From the NCBI GenBank assembly GCA_902362725.1, contig CABIXM010000011.1, positions 55,002-119,001 on the forward strand: a stretch of 64,000 nucleotides of DNA, read 5' to 3'. The stretch's first letter is position 1, and the number at the start of each line of letters is the position of its first letter. Under the pieces are notes generated by a model. It was not told the DNA's origin. It saw only the letters and a program-made list of their open reading frames with translations, and did not search any database. This document shows, one piece after another, positions 43,785 to 53,560 of this stretch. The position numbers were made by a program, and so were the translations under genes. Source of the stretch: Clostridiaceae bacterium (lineage in GTDB: Bacteria; Bacillota; Clostridia; Lachnospirales; Lachnospiraceae).

Positions 43785-45713
43785 CTACTCCAGCGCCTCA
43801 AGCTGCGCCAGCCAAAGCGCAGCGCAGGCGTCACTCGGCATCCGCAGGTCTCCCCGGGGCGACACTGCCACGGAACCTACCTTCGGGCCGTCCGGCAGAC
43901 AGGAACGCTTGAACTGCTGGGCAAAATACCTGCGATAGAATACCTTCAGCCATTTCAGTATGGTTTCCTTCTCATACACGCCCGCAAAGGCTTTCCGGGC
44001 CAGCCGGTAAATCTTCTCCGGCTCAAAGCCGAAACGTAAAATGTAATACAGATAAAAATCATGAAGCTCATAAGGTCCAACCAGATCCTCTGTCTTCTGG
44101 GCAATTTCTCCGTCCTTGGGCGGCAGAAGCTCCGGACTCACCGGCGTATCCAGCACATCCAGCAGCACCCCGGAAAGCTTCCGGTCTCCGCAGGTATCCG
44201 CGTAGTACCGCACCAGATGGCGCACCAGCGTCTTCGGCACTCCCGCGTTGACGCCGTACATGGACATATGGTCTCCGTTGTAGGTAGCCCAGCCCAGGGC
44301 CAGCTCCGACATATCGCCGGTACCGATCACCATGCCTCCCGCCTGATTTGCCAGATTCATCAGCACCTGGGTTCGTTCTCTTGCCTGGGAATTCTCGTAG
44401 GTCACATCATGAACTGCCGGATCGTGTCCGATATCCCGGAAATGAAGGGTCACTGCCTCCCGGATATCTACTTCCTTCAGCGTGGCTCCCAGCTTCTCGA
44501 CCATATCGCAGGCATTGCGATAGGTCCGGTCTGTGGTTCCGAAGCAGGGCATGGTCACACCCAGGATACCGGAACGGGAAAGTCCCAGGCTGTCAAAGGC
44601 CTTTACCGTAACCAGAAGCGCCAGGGTAGAATCCAGTCCGCCGGAGATGCCGACCACCGCTGTCTTACAGTGGGTATGCTCCAGCCGCTTCTTCAGGCCC
44701 ATATACTGAATGGCAAAAATCTCCTCACAGCGCCGCTGTCTGTCGCTGTCGCTGCTCGGTACAAAGGGCGCTGGATCTACGTAGCGGGACAGCTCTGTAT
44801 CCTCTTTTTTCAGATGGAATCCAACTTCCATATAAGGCTTAGACACATCTGTCTGGAAAGTCGTCATACGTCTGCGCTCTCCCACCAGCCGCGCGATATC
44901 CAGCTCCGCGTAAATGGTCTCGCTGGTAAAACGGGCCGACTCCGCCAGAATCGTGCCGTTCTCTGCGATGATATTGTGACCGCCGAATACCAGGTCCTGG
45001 CTGGATTCGCCCTCCCCGGCGTTGGCGTAGATATAGCCGCATACAAGTCTCGCCGACTGTCCGCCTATGAGAGACTCCCGGTACCGGTTCTTGCCCGTGG
45101 TCTCGTCGCTGGCCGAGCAGTTCACGATGACTGTCGCGCCCGCCAGCGCATGGCGGATACTGGGGGGATTTGGCACCCATACGTCCTCGCAGATCTCGGC
45201 TGCTACGGCCAGACCGGTCAGCTCTTCACAGGTGAACAGCAGATTTGTACCGAAATGGATATAATCTCCGTCCTCACCCTCCTCGGGCACCCACACGTCC
45301 TCCACTTCCGCATTTCCCGGTGTGAAATGACGAAGCTCGTAGAATTCTCCGTAGTTGGGAATATGTACCTTCGGCACCAGTCCCAGCAAATGGCCGCCGC
45401 AAAGGGCCGCCGCCACATTGTAGAGCTTGCCGTCCTTCTCCCAGGGCAGACCCACGAAAATCAGCGCGTCCAGATCCGCCGTCTCCCGGGCGATATGAAA
45501 CAGCTCCTCTCTGGCGCTTTTCAGCAGAAGCTCCTGCAAAAATAAATCCGAACAGGTATAACCGGTAATGCCAAGCTCCGGAAATACGATGATCTTCGCG
45601 CCATTTTCCGCCGCCTCTCTGGCAAGTCTTATGGTCTCCGCGCCGTTTCCCTTCGTGTTCGCCACCTGAATCTTCGGCGTCACCGCCGCCGTTCTGATAA
45701 ACCCGTGTCTCAT
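43785..45713 (-). CDS. nadE: Glutamine-dependent NAD+ synthetase
   Basis: 642 residues, two-domain form. The N-terminal nitrilase-type glutaminase shows Glu in VFPELGITGY, Lys in VPKVHIPNYGEF and Cys in AAEICEDVWVP. The C-terminal synthetase has the pyrophosphate loop GISGGLDSTLALLV and VIGTGDMSELALGWATY. It converts nicotinic acid adenine dinucleotide to NAD+ using glutamine and ATP. It lies 16 bases after hslO. Confidence 0.94.
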   Translation of the reverse strand: MRHGFIRTAAVTPKIQVANTKGNGAETIRLAREAAENGAKIIVFPELGITGYTCSDLFLQELLLKSAREELFHIARETADLDALIFVGLPWEKDGKLYNVAAALCGGHLLGLVPKVHIPNYGEFYELRHFTPGNAEVEDVWVPEEGEDGDYIHFGTNLLFTCEELTGLAVAAEICEDVWVPNPPSIRHALAGATVIVNCSASDETTGKNRYRESLIGGQSARLVCGYIYANAGEGESSQDLVFGGHNIIAENGTILAESARFTSETIYAELDIARLVGERRRMTTFQTDVSKPYMEVGFHLKKEDTELSRYVDPAPFVPSSDSDRQRRCEEIFAIQYMGLKKRLEHTHCKTAVVGISGGLDSTLALLVTVKAFDSLGLSRSGILGVTMPCFGTTDRTYRNACDMVEKLGATLKEVDIREAVTLHFRDIGHDPAVHDVTYENSQARERTQVLMNLANQAGGMVIGTGDMSELALGWATYNGDHMSMYGVNAGVPKTLVRHLVRYYADTCGDRKLSGVLLDVLDTPVSPELLPPKDGEIAQKTEDLVGPYELHDFYLYYILRFGFEPEKIYRLARKAFAGVYEKETILKWLKVFYRRYFAQQFKRSCLPDGPKVGSVAVSPRGDLRMPSDACAALWLAQLEALE

Positions 45714-45729
45714 ATCGTTACCTCTTTAT

Positions 45730-46611
45730 TCACCTTTTCGCTACTTTCAGGATCTCTTTCAGATCCTCGATATCAAAATGATAGGCATGATTGCAGAAAT
45801 GGCATTTCACCTCGATGGGCTTATTGTCCTGAATCATCTCCCGGATGTCCTTGCTTCCGATGCTGACGATAGCCTTAGCTACCCGCTCCCGGCTGCAGTT
45901 ACAGTACCAGGACGTCGGAATGGTATCGTTAATCTCCAGACCAAAATCGCCCAGCAGATATTCCAGAAGCTGCTCCGGGCTCATGCCCTGGTCGAGCAGT
46001 TTCGTCACAGAATCCATCTTCGAAAGCTTTTCCTCCAGGGCGTCAATCACCTTATCGTCCGTAAAGGGCATCAGCTGAAGGATGAAGCCGCCTGCCTGCC
46101 GGATGGTATTGTCCTTATTTAACAGAACGCCCAGTCCTACGGAGGAGGGCACCTGCTCGGAGGTGGCAAAGTAATAGGTCAGATCCTCCGCGATTTCTCC
46201 GGTCTGGAGCTCTACGGTTCCCACATAGGGCTCCTTCAGTCCCAGATCCTTGATGACACGTAAGGTGCCGGGTCCGATGGCGCCGGATACGTCCAGCTTT
46301 CCTTTCGCGTTTGGCGGAAGCAGTACCATAGGTTCGTCCACATAGCCCTTGACCCGGGCCCTGGAATCTGCTGTGACGGTAATGCCGCCGATGGCTCCGG
46401 CTCCCTTAATCTGCAGGGTCAGCAGATCCGCGTCGCCCTTCATCATGGAGCCCATCATGGCTCCGGCTGTCAGAAGACGGCCCAGGGCCGCGGTGGCTAC
46501 CGGGCTGGTATTGTGGATGGAACGGGCCTGCTCCACCATTTCTCTGGATGTGATGGCAAAGGCACGAATCTGGTGATCCGCGGCCGTCGCCCTTACGATA
46601 TAATCTCCCAT
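45730..46611 (-). CDS. hslO: Hsp33 redox-regulated chaperone
   Basis: 293 residues. The substrate-binding core is followed by the C-terminal zinc switch with Cys pair in WYCNCSRERVAKA and Cys pair in KCHFCNHAYHF. On oxidation the cysteines release zinc and the protein becomes an active holdase. It lies 72 bases after the methyltransferase gene and probably in one unit with nadE. Confidence 0.94.
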   Translation of the reverse strand: MGDYIVRATAADHQIRAFAITSREMVEQARSIHNTSPVATAALGRLLTAGAMMGSMMKGDADLLTLQIKGAGAIGGITVTADSRARVKGYVDEPMVLLPPNAKGKLDVSGAIGPGTLRVIKDLGLKEPYVGTVELQTGEIAEDLTYYFATSEQVPSSVGLGVLLNKDNTIRQAGGFILQLMPFTDDKVIDALEEKLSKMDSVTKLLDQGMSPEQLLEYLLGDFGLEINDTIPTSWYCNCSRERVAKAIVSIGSKDIREMIQDNKPIEVKCHFCNHAYHFDIEDLKEILKVAKR

Positions 46612-46683
46612 AATTTTACTCCTCTTATTATGTCATTTTTCTGCGCCTGTACTTTTCTGCGCTTTATCTGAACTTCCCGTATC

Positions 46684-47430
46684 TCACGCTTTCCGCGCTG
46701 TGATACAGAACTTTCCCGTCGTATCCGTAACCTCTTTTCCAGTGTCTGAATCAAAGATCTGCTCCGCCTTCATTCCCGCCTGCTGCAACAGTTCCAGCAC
46801 CCGCTCCAGCGCGTAAGCCTTCTGGATATGTGTCTCTTCAAAACGGGTATACCGGTCGTCCTCATCCCGGATATAGAGGGTCAGGTCGTACTGATTCAGC
46901 TGCTCCTCCGGGTCGTAATAATTTTCCCAGATAAAGCTTCCCTCCTCCCGGTTCTCCGCGATAGTGGTCTCGCCCAGCATCTCGCTGTACTTGTAAATGG
47001 TGTTCATGTCGAAAAAGAACACCCCGTCCGGATCGAGATAGTTCCGCACCAGACGGAACACATGCAGCAGCTCTTCCTCTTCCGTAATATAATTCAGGGA
47101 ATCGCAGACGCTGACGATGGCCCGCACCGTGCCGTAGAGCTCGAACTCCCGCATATCCTGCAAAAGATACAGGATATCGTGGCCGGATTCCGCCCGTTTC
47201 TCATAGGCCAGCTCCAGCATTTCCTCGGAAGCGTCCACACCGATCATGTCGTAGCCCGCGCCCGCCAGAAGCTCGGTCATGCTGCCGGTTCCGCAGCCCA
47301 AATCCAGCACCAGGCCGTCCCGGATTCCATATGCGCTTAATATCTGTATGATCCGCCCGCTCCATTTTTCATAGGGGACCTGATCCATAAAGAGATCGTA
47401 GACCTCCGCAAAGCCTGTATACGCGTCCAT
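46684..47430 (-). CDS. Class I SAM-dependent methyltransferase, substrate unknown
   Basis: 248 residues. Motif I reads LVLDLGCGTGSMTELLA, with Asp in MIGVDASEEMLELA. The N-terminal YTGFAEVYDLFMDQVPYEKW is typical of a large Clostridial group of small-molecule methyltransferases. No further motif identifies the acceptor. First gene of the unit with hslO and nadE, from a promoter at 47481-47509. Confidence 0.85.
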   Translation of the reverse strand: MDAYTGFAEVYDLFMDQVPYEKWSGRIIQILSAYGIRDGLVLDLGCGTGSMTELLAGAGYDMIGVDASEEMLELAYEKRAESGHDILYLLQDMREFELYGTVRAIVSVCDSLNYITEEEELLHVFRLVRNYLDPDGVFFFDMNTIYKYSEMLGETTIAENREEGSFIWENYYDPEEQLNQYDLTLYIRDEDDRYTRFEETHIQKAYALERVLELLQQAGMKAEQIFDSDTGKEVTDTTGKFCITARKA

Positions 47431-47480
47431 CTGTAAACTCCTTCACCCGTCCGTTCTTTCCAGACTGTATGATCCGTTTC

Positions 47481-47509
47481 ATCATAACAAATTTTCAGGC
47501 AAAAAACAA
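47481..47509 (-). promoter_or_regulatory. Promoter of the methyltransferase-hslO-nadE unit
   Basis: Minus strand: TTGTTT (47509-47504), 17-base spacer, TATGAT (47486-47481). It begins in the U-run of the terminator of the preceding operon. Confidence 0.55.
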
Positions 47510-47541
47510 GGACTGCCGGAAAATCACGGCAGTCCCCTTGT
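47503..47541 (-). terminator. Terminator of the murB-rapZ-whiA-crh operon
   Basis: ACAAGG-GACTGCCG type stem (47541-47527 with 47518-47506) followed by TTTTTTG on the minus strand. Confidence 0.8.
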
Positions 47542-47577
47542 ATTCGCTGTTACTGTTCACAATAACTGTTCGCTCGC

Positions 47578-47832
47578 TTATTTGCTGCTTAAGAACTTCT
47601 CGATGTTGGCCATCGCCTCTTCTTCGTCCTCGCCGTCTGCAGTGACGGTGACAGTCTCGCCTGCGAAGAGACCAAGGGTCATCATACCCATAATACTCTT
47701 GGCATTTACCTTTTTGTTATCACTCTCCACATAGATCTCGCTGCCGTACTGGCTCGCCACCTGTACCAGCAGTGCGACCGGTCTGGCTTCCAGCCCTTCC
47801 GGAATCTGAATCGTGATTTCCTGTTTCATCAT
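47578..47832 (-). CDS. crh: Crh-like HPr-family protein with Glu in place of the active histidine
   Basis: 84 residues. The HPr active-site loop GLHARP reads GLEARP with Glu15 instead of His15, so it cannot relay PTS phosphate. The regulatory serine region KSIMGMMTLG keeps Ser46. Bacillus Crh has Gln15 and the same gene position after whiA. It should be a regulatory partner of CcpA when phosphorylated at Ser46 by HPr kinase, which is not in the window. The start follows GGAGGAG and lies inside the 3' end of whiA. Confidence 0.85.
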   Translation of the reverse strand: MMKQEITIQIPEGLEARPVALLVQVASQYGSEIYVESDNKKVNAKSIMGMMTLGLFAGETVTVTADGEDEEEAMANIEKFLSSK

Positions 47833-48727
47833 AATAATTCTCCTCCTTGTGATCCCTTAGCTCTTCTGCTATCATACTCAGCTTTCTGAGCCGGTGATTG
47901 ACACCGGACTTCCCTACGGGAGGTGTCAGCATCTGCCCCAGCTCCTTCAGGGTGGTCTCCGGCTGCTCCAGACGAAGTACTGCGATCTCCGCCAGGTTCT
48001 CCGGAAGCTCGTCAAAGCCGATGGTTCTCTGAATAAATTGTATGTCTTCAATCTGCTTTACCGCTGCAGAAACGGTCTTATTCAAATTGGCAGTCTCACA
48101 GTTCACCTGTCGGTTCACGGAATTGCGCATTTCCTTCAGAATCCGGACGTTCTCGAATTTCATCAGGGCCACATGGGCTTCCATCACATTCAGAAGATCC
48201 ACGATCTGGGAACCTTCTTTTACGTAAAGTACAAAGCTTCGCTTCCGCAATGTGATCCGCGCGTCTATCCCGAAGCCGGTCAGCATCTCCTGAAGCTTCT
48301 CCGCCTTCTCTTCCGTGCTGCACACAATCTCAAAATGATAGCCCTTCTCCGGATCGCTCATGGAACCGGACGCCAGAAAGGCTCCTCTGATGTAGGCCCG
48401 CTTACAGCACTGGTTCTGCACCAGCATGTGCTTCACAGGCTCCAGTCCGTCAAAGGAAGTCACCTCATAACTTCTGCTTCCCCGGGGATTTCTGCCCTGC
48501 CGCACCGACACGTTCATTTCTATATTAAATGTTTTTCTCAATAATGTAAAGTACTTTCTTGCAACAGCCAGATTCTCCGTATGCATCTTCACACAGGGGG
48601 AATCGCCGTCCGCGCTCTCCACATGGCTGCAATAGCTTAAAATCGCAGCCATTTCCGCCAGTCTGCAGTGTCTGGCCGGCGGTACCTGACAGGAGAGCTC
48701 CTGCTTAATCTCACTGGAAAAAGACAT
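47720..48727 (-). CDS. whiA: DNA-binding protein WhiA
   Basis: 335 residues. LAGLIDADG-like N-terminal domain (RGAFLASGSMSDPEKGYHFEI) and C-terminal helix-turn-helix (TLKELGQMLTPPVGKSGVNHRLRKL). WhiA regulates cell division in Gram-positives. The normal end, near RKLSMIAEELRD, has no stop; the frame continues about 40 residues, overlapping crh by 113 bases in another frame. Start at 48727 is preferred (GAAGAGG before it). Confidence 0.9.
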   Translation of the reverse strand: MSFSSEIKQELSCQVPPARHCRLAEMAAILSYCSHVESADGDSPCVKMHTENLAVARKYFTLLRKTFNIEMNVSVRQGRNPRGSRSYEVTSFDGLEPVKHMLVQNQCCKRAYIRGAFLASGSMSDPEKGYHFEIVCSTEEKAEKLQEMLTGFGIDARITLRKRSFVLYVKEGSQIVDLLNVMEAHVALMKFENVRILKEMRNSVNRQVNCETANLNKTVSAAVKQIEDIQFIQRTIGFDELPENLAEIAVLRLEQPETTLKELGQMLTPPVGKSGVNHRLRKLSMIAEELRDHKEENYYDETGNHDSDSGRAGSQTGRTAGTGGEPVRQRDLCGE

Positions 48728-48750
48728 GGGGCACCTCTTCAAATATGATC

Positions 48751-49629
48751 TTAATGCGCCTTGACAATAGCGTCTTTCTCAATATCCCGGTGCTCGATCC
48801 GCACCGCGTAGTCCGTATTTTCCCGCAGCCGCTCATAGAGCTTATTGGCCAGGGTCACCGAGCGATGCTTGCCCCCGGTGCAGCCGATGGAGATCACCAG
48901 CTGGTTCTTGCCCTCCAGCACATAATTGGGAATCAGGAACTGTATCATATCTATGAGCTTGTCCAGAAACCGGTGGGACACCTCAAAGCCCATGACGAAA
49001 TCCTGTACCGGCCTGTCATTGCCGCTCAATTTCCGCAAATCTTCATAATAATAAGGATTGGGAAGAAAACGCACGTCAAATACCAGATCGGAGTCGGTGG
49101 GGATTCCGTATTTAAAGCCAAAGGAAAGCACCGAAATGACCAGGTTTTTAAAATTCTTATTCTGCACAAAGATTTTATCCAGCTCCTGCTTCAGCTCTCT
49201 GGTCAGCAGGCTGCTGGTGTCAATGATATAATCCGCCTGCTTCTTCAGAAATTCCAGTCTCCGACGCTCTTCCCGGATGCCGTCGGCCACCCGGCCGTCC
49301 TGAGCCAGCGGATGCGTGCGGCGGGTCTCCTTATAGCGCTTCACAAGCACTTCATCGGAAGCGTCCAGGAACAAAATCTCGTAGTTTACGCCAGCCACGG
49401 TCAGCTCCTCCAGCACGGCCGCCAGCTCGTCGAAGGCCTTGCCACTCCGGATATCGATGCCCAGCGCCACCTTGGTGACCTCTGTATTTCCCGGGTATAT
49501 GAGCTCGGAAAATTTCTCAATCAGGGAAATGGGCAGGTTATCCACGCAGAAGTAGCCTGCGTCCTCCAGTACCCGCAGAGCCGTGCTTCGGCCCGCGCCT
49601 GACATTCCTGTTACAATTACAAATCTCAT
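48751..49629 (-). CDS. rapZ: RapZ/YvcJ-family nucleotide-binding protein
   Basis: 292 residues. Walker A is GMSGAGRS at 8-15 with Arg14 in place of Lys, a variation also known in actinobacterial members. ALRVLEDAGYFCVDNLP follows, and the C-terminal IGCTGGKHRSVTLANKL block is conserved. In E. coli RapZ adapts RNase E to a small RNA; in Firmicutes YvcJ hydrolyses nucleotides and its role is less clear. Part of the murB-rapZ-whiA-crh operon. Confidence 0.93.
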   Translation of the reverse strand: MRFVIVTGMSGAGRSTALRVLEDAGYFCVDNLPISLIEKFSELIYPGNTEVTKVALGIDIRSGKAFDELAAVLEELTVAGVNYEILFLDASDEVLVKRYKETRRTHPLAQDGRVADGIREERRRLEFLKKQADYIIDTSSLLTRELKQELDKIFVQNKNFKNLVISVLSFGFKYGIPTDSDLVFDVRFLPNPYYYEDLRKLSGNDRPVQDFVMGFEVSHRFLDKLIDMIQFLIPNYVLEGKNQLVISIGCTGGKHRSVTLANKLYERLRENTDYAVRIEHRDIEKDAIVKAH

Positions 49630-49649
49630 TTGTATCTTCTCCTGTCGCC

Positions 49650-50567
49650 TTAGTTACCAGAAAATCCCAGTAGTTTTACTTCCAGTTCCAGCTCTACACC
49701 AAACTGCTTTTTTACTTCCTCCTGCACATGCCGCACCAGATCCAGCACGTTCTGTGCCGTCGCGCCTCCCCGGTTGATGACGAAGCCACAATGCTTCTCG
49801 GAAACCTGGGCGCCGCCCACCGCGTATCCTCTAAGTCCCGCATCCATAATCAGCTTTCCCGCAAAATAGCCCTCAGGCCGCTTGAAGGTGCTGCCGGCGC
49901 TGGCGTATTCCAGCGGCTGCTTGGAGGTTCGCGCCTCCTTCAGCTCCTGCATCCGTGCCTCGATTGTCCCCTTCTCTCCTGCTTCCAGCTCCAGCAGGGC
50001 GCTCACAACCAGATAACCTTTTCTGGCAATGATACTGGTGCGGTAGCCCAGCTCCAGCTCTTCCTTCGAAAGTCTGAGAAGTTCTCCGTCCGGCTTCAGA
50101 ACTACGGCTTCCTTCACCACGTCCTTCATCTCTCCGCCGTAGGCTCCGGCGTTCATCACCAGGGCTCCTCCCAGCGTTCCCGGAATACCGGAGGCGAATT
50201 CCAGTCCGGTCAATCCCTCTTTTGCTGCCAGATGGGCGATACGGACCAGCAGAGCTCCGGCTTCCGCCTCAAGCTCTGTTCCGTTCACACGGATGCCGTC
50301 CATATTGCGGAACAGCTGAATCACAACGCCTTCATATCCGGCGTCGCTGACCAGCACGTTGCTGCCGTTGCCCAGGATATAGTAAGGCACGCCTGCCTCC
50401 ACACAGGCCTTCACCGTATCTGCCAGCTGCGGTACGGTCCGGGGCGTGCAAAAGAGCGCCGCCGGACCGCCGATACGGAAGGTGGTATGGCGGCTCATGG
50501 GCTCGTCCCGCAGGACATTTCCGGTTTCATTTATATGACAAAGTGTTTCGTATAATTTCTGAATCAT
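49650..50567 (-). CDS. murB: UDP-N-acetylenolpyruvoylglucosamine reductase
   Basis: 305 residues, type IIb MurB. FAD-binding segments RHTTFRIGGPAALFCTP, LGNGSNVLVSDAGYEGVVI and FASGIPGTLGGALVMNAGAYGG (split across residues near 120-145), with Arg in YRTSI and Ser in YASAGSTFKRP. It reduces the enolpyruvyl group to form UDP-MurNAc in wall synthesis. First gene of its operon, from a promoter at 50608-50636. Confidence 0.95.
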   Translation of the reverse strand: MIQKLYETLCHINETGNVLRDEPMSRHTTFRIGGPAALFCTPRTVPQLADTVKACVEAGVPYYILGNGSNVLVSDAGYEGVVIQLFRNMDGIRVNGTELEAEAGALLVRIAHLAAKEGLTGLEFASGIPGTLGGALVMNAGAYGGEMKDVVKEAVVLKPDGELLRLSKEELELGYRTSIIARKGYLVVSALLELEAGEKGTIEARMQELKEARTSKQPLEYASAGSTFKRPEGYFAGKLIMDAGLRGYAVGGAQVSEKHCGFVINRGGATAQNVLDLVRHVQEEVKKQFGVELELEVKLLGFSGN

Positions 50568-50607
50568 TGTGTGTACTCCATTTGGATTCTGTTTGATATT
50601 CCACTTA

Positions 50608-50636
50608 AGTATATGCGATATTTCTCAAAAGTACAA
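50608..50636 (-). promoter_or_regulatory. Promoter of the murB operon
   Basis: Minus strand: TTGTAC (50636-50631), 17-base spacer, TATACT (50613-50608). The -35 element falls in the downstream arm of the uvrA terminator hairpin. Confidence 0.65.
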
Positions 50637-50680
50637 CCCATAGAAACAGGAAAATGTTCCCCGATTCCATGGGTTGTTTT
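50631..50680 (-). terminator. Terminator after uvrA
   Basis: ACAACCCAT pairs with ATGGGTTGT around a long loop, followed by ACTTTTG on the minus strand. The U-tail is short. Confidence 0.6.
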
Positions 50681-50700
50681 GTACAGAATCCCCAGATCCG

Positions 50701-53520
50701 CTACAGGTATTTTTTCAGGTACCGGCCTGTGTAGGAGATTTCCTGCCCGGCCACCTCCTCCGGCGTTCCCTTCGCGATGACGGTACCGCCCCGGTCGCCG
50801 CCCTCTGGCCCCATATCGATGAGATAGTCCGCCGTCTTAATCACATCCAGGTTGTGCTCAATGACGACCACGGTATTGCCACCCTCTGCCAGCCGTTTCA
50901 GAATCTCGGTCAGCTTGTGTACGTCGGCAAAATGAAGGCCTGTGGTGGGCTCGTCCAGGATATAAATGGTCCGTCCGGTGCTCCGTCTGGACAGCTCTGT
51001 GGCCAGCTTGATCCGCTGGGCTTCGCCGCCGGACAGGGTCGTGGAAGGCTGTCCCAGTTTGATATAGGAAAGACCCACATCGTTCAGAGTCTCAATCTTT
51101 CTCCGGATCGACGGCACGTTCTCAAAGAAGGGCAGAGCCTCCTCCACCGTCATATCCAGCACGTCGAAGATACTCTTTCCCTTGTACTTCACGTCCAGGG
51201 TTTCCCGGTTGTAGCGTTTACCCTGGCAGACCTCGCAGGGTACATATACGTCCGGCAGGAAATGCATCTCGATCTTGATGATACCGTCTCCGGAGCAGGC
51301 CTCGCAGCGGCCGCCCTTTACGTTAAAGCTGAAGCGGCCCTTCTTATAGCCCTTGCTCTTGGCGTCTGCCGTAGACGCAAACAGATCCCGGATCTGATCG
51401 AAGACTCCGGTATAGGTGGCCGGATTGGAACGGGGCGTCCGTCCAATGGGCGACTGGTCGATGGCGATCACCTTATCCAGCTGCTCCATACCGATGATTT
51501 CCTTATAACTGCCCGGAATGGTTCTGGCCCGGTTCAGCTTTCTAGCCAGCGCCTTATACAGAATCTCATTGACCAGGGAGCTCTTGCCGGAACCAGACAC
51601 ACCGGTCACGCAGGTCATGACGCCTAAGGGGAAATCCACCCGGATATTTTTCAGGTTGTTCTCGGCAGCGCCTTTGACGGTCAGCCAGCCCGCAGGCGTC
51701 CGCCGGGATTCCGGTACCGGGATCTTGCGTCTTCCGCTCAGATACGCTCCGGTGATGGAATCCGGGTTGGCCATAATCTCCTCTGCCGTACCGGCTGCCA
51801 CCACCCTTCCTCCATGCTCGCCTGCGCCCGGACCAATGTCCACAATATAGTCTGCCGCAAACATGGTATCCTCGTCGTGCTCCACCACGATCAGGGTATT
51901 GCCCAGATCCCGCAGACGCTTCAGGGTTGCCAGCAGCTTATCGTTGTCCCGCTGATGCAGTCCGATACTGGGCTCGTCCAGAATATAGGCCACGCCCACC
52001 AGACCGGAACCGATCTGGGTTGCCAGACGGATTCTCTGGGCCTCGCCGCCGGACAGGGTTCCCGTCGCCCGGGCCAGGGTCAGGTAATCCAGTCCCACGT
52101 CAATCAGGAAGCCAATCCGCGCTTTAATCTCCTTTAAAATCTGCGCGCCGATAAGCTTCTGCTGTTCCGTAAGGGAAAGCTCCTGCAGAAATTCATACAG
52201 CTTTACGATAGACATGGCGGTAAGCTCCGCGATATTCTTCTCCCCCACGGTCACGGCCAGGGAGGTCTTCTTCAGACGCTGGCCGCCGCAGGCCTTACAG
52301 GGAGTGATCCGCATAAAGGTCTCATATTCCTGCTTCATCAGATCCGAACTGGTCTCCCGGTAACGGCGCTCCACATTTTTGATCAGTCCTTCAAAAGCCA
52401 CGTCATAGACGCCCTCGCCCCGCTGGCCTTTATAAGAGACCTTCACCTCCCGGCCATCTGTACCGTGAATCAGCATCCTCCGCACCTCCGGGGACAGCTG
52501 CTCATAGGGTGTCGTCAGGTCAAATTCATATTCCTTCGCCAGCGCTTTTAAAAGGGCATAGGTGAAGCTGGATGGATCCGTACAGGACTGCCAGCCCATG
52601 ACCGTAATCGCGCCCTCCGCAATGCTCAGGGACTTGTCCGGGATCATCAGATCCTCGTCAAATTCCATCTTGTAGCCAAGACCGAAGCACTCCGGGCAGG
52701 CGCCGAAGGGATTGTTGAAGGAGAAGCTTCTGGGCTCAATTTCCTCCATACTGATCCCGCAATCCGGGCAGGCATAACTGGAGCTCAGGGTCAGCGGCTC
52801 CCCGCCGATGACGTCCACGATGAGCAGGCCGTCAGACAGATTCAGAACCGTCTCGATAGAGTCAGCCAGACGGCGCTCAATCCCCGCCTTCACCACCAGA
52901 CGATCCACCACAATTTCGATATTGTGCTTTACATTTTTTTCCAGTTTTATCTCCTCTGACAGCTCGTAGAGGTTCCCGTCGATCCGGACACGCACATAGC
53001 CGCTCTTTTTCGCCTGCTCAAGCACCTTCACATGCTCACCCTTGCGTCCCTTGACCACCGGGGCCAGAAGCTGCAGCTTCGTCCGCTCCGGCATGGCCAT
53101 GATCTGATCCACCATCTGATCCACGCTCTGCTTTTTAATCTCCTTGCCGCATTTGGGGCAATGGGGAATTCCGATTCGCGCGTAAAGCAGCCGGAAATAA
53201 TCGTAAATCTCCGTCACGGTTCCCACCGTAGACCTGGGATTACGGTTGGTTGACTTCTGGTCAATGGAAATAGCCGGGGACAGTCCCTCGATACTTTCCA
53301 CATTGGGCTTCTCCATCTGCCCCAGAAACTGGCGGGCGTAGGAGGACAGAGATTCCATATACCGTCTCTGTCCCTCGGCGTAAATGGTGTCAAAGGCCAG
53401 GGAGGATTTTCCCGAACCGCTTAAGCCGGTCAGCACCACAAATTTGTCTCTGGGGATATCGATATCCAGATTCTTCAGATTGTGCTCGTTGGCTCCCCGG
53501 ATCCTGATAAACTTATCCAT
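50701..53520 (-). CDS. uvrA: Excinuclease ABC subunit A
   Basis: 939 residues, full length. Two ABC ATPase modules: Walker [15 protein letters not shown] and [14 protein letters not shown], with [16 protein letters not shown] and [16 protein letters not shown] signatures. Zinc-binding CxxC pairs occur around CPDCG/CPEC and [16 protein letters not shown]. It recognises DNA damage and loads UvrB. The start at 53520 follows GAGGAGA. Downstream of uvrB with a 40-base gap. Confidence 0.97.
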   Translation of the reverse strand: MDKFIRIRGANEHNLKNLDIDIPRDKFVVLTGLSGSGKSSLAFDTIYAEGQRRYMESLSSYARQFLGQMEKPNVESIEGLSPAISIDQKSTNRNPRSTVGTVTEIYDYFRLLYARIGIPHCPKCGKEIKKQSVDQMVDQIMAMPERTKLQLLAPVVKGRKGEHVKVLEQAKKSGYVRVRIDGNLYELSEEIKLEKNVKHNIEIVVDRLVVKAGIERRLADSIETVLNLSDGLLIVDVIGGEPLTLSSSYACPDCGISMEEIEPRSFSFNNPFGACPECFGLGYKMEFDEDLMIPDKSLSIAEGAITVMGWQSCTDPSSFTYALLKALAKEYEFDLTTPYEQLSPEVRRMLIHGTDGREVKVSYKGQRGEGVYDVAFEGLIKNVERRYRETSSDLMKQEYETFMRITPCKACGGQRLKKTSLAVTVGEKNIAELTAMSIVKLYEFLQELSLTEQQKLIGAQILKEIKARIGFLIDVGLDYLTLARATGTLSGGEAQRIRLATQIGSGLVGVAYILDEPSIGLHQRDNDKLLATLKRLRDLGNTLIVVEHDEDTMFAADYIVDIGPGAGEHGGRVVAAGTAEEIMANPDSITGAYLSGRRKIPVPESRRTPAGWLTVKGAAENNLKNIRVDFPLGVMTCVTGVSGSGKSSLVNEILYKALARKLNRARTIPGSYKEIIGMEQLDKVIAIDQSPIGRTPRSNPATYTGVFDQIRDLFASTADAKSKGYKKGRFSFNVKGGRCEACSGDGIIKIEMHFLPDVYVPCEVCQGKRYNRETLDVKYKGKSIFDVLDMTVEEALPFFENVPSIRRKIETLNDVGLSYIKLGQPSTTLSGGEAQRIKLATELSRRSTGRTIYILDEPTTGLHFADVHKLTEILKRLAEGGNTVVVIEHNLDVIKTADYLIDMGPEGGDRGGTVIAKGTPEEVAGQEISYTGRYLKKYL

Positions 53521-53560
53521 TGTATTTCTCCTCATCATTGACATTCAGACGTGTGACCGT

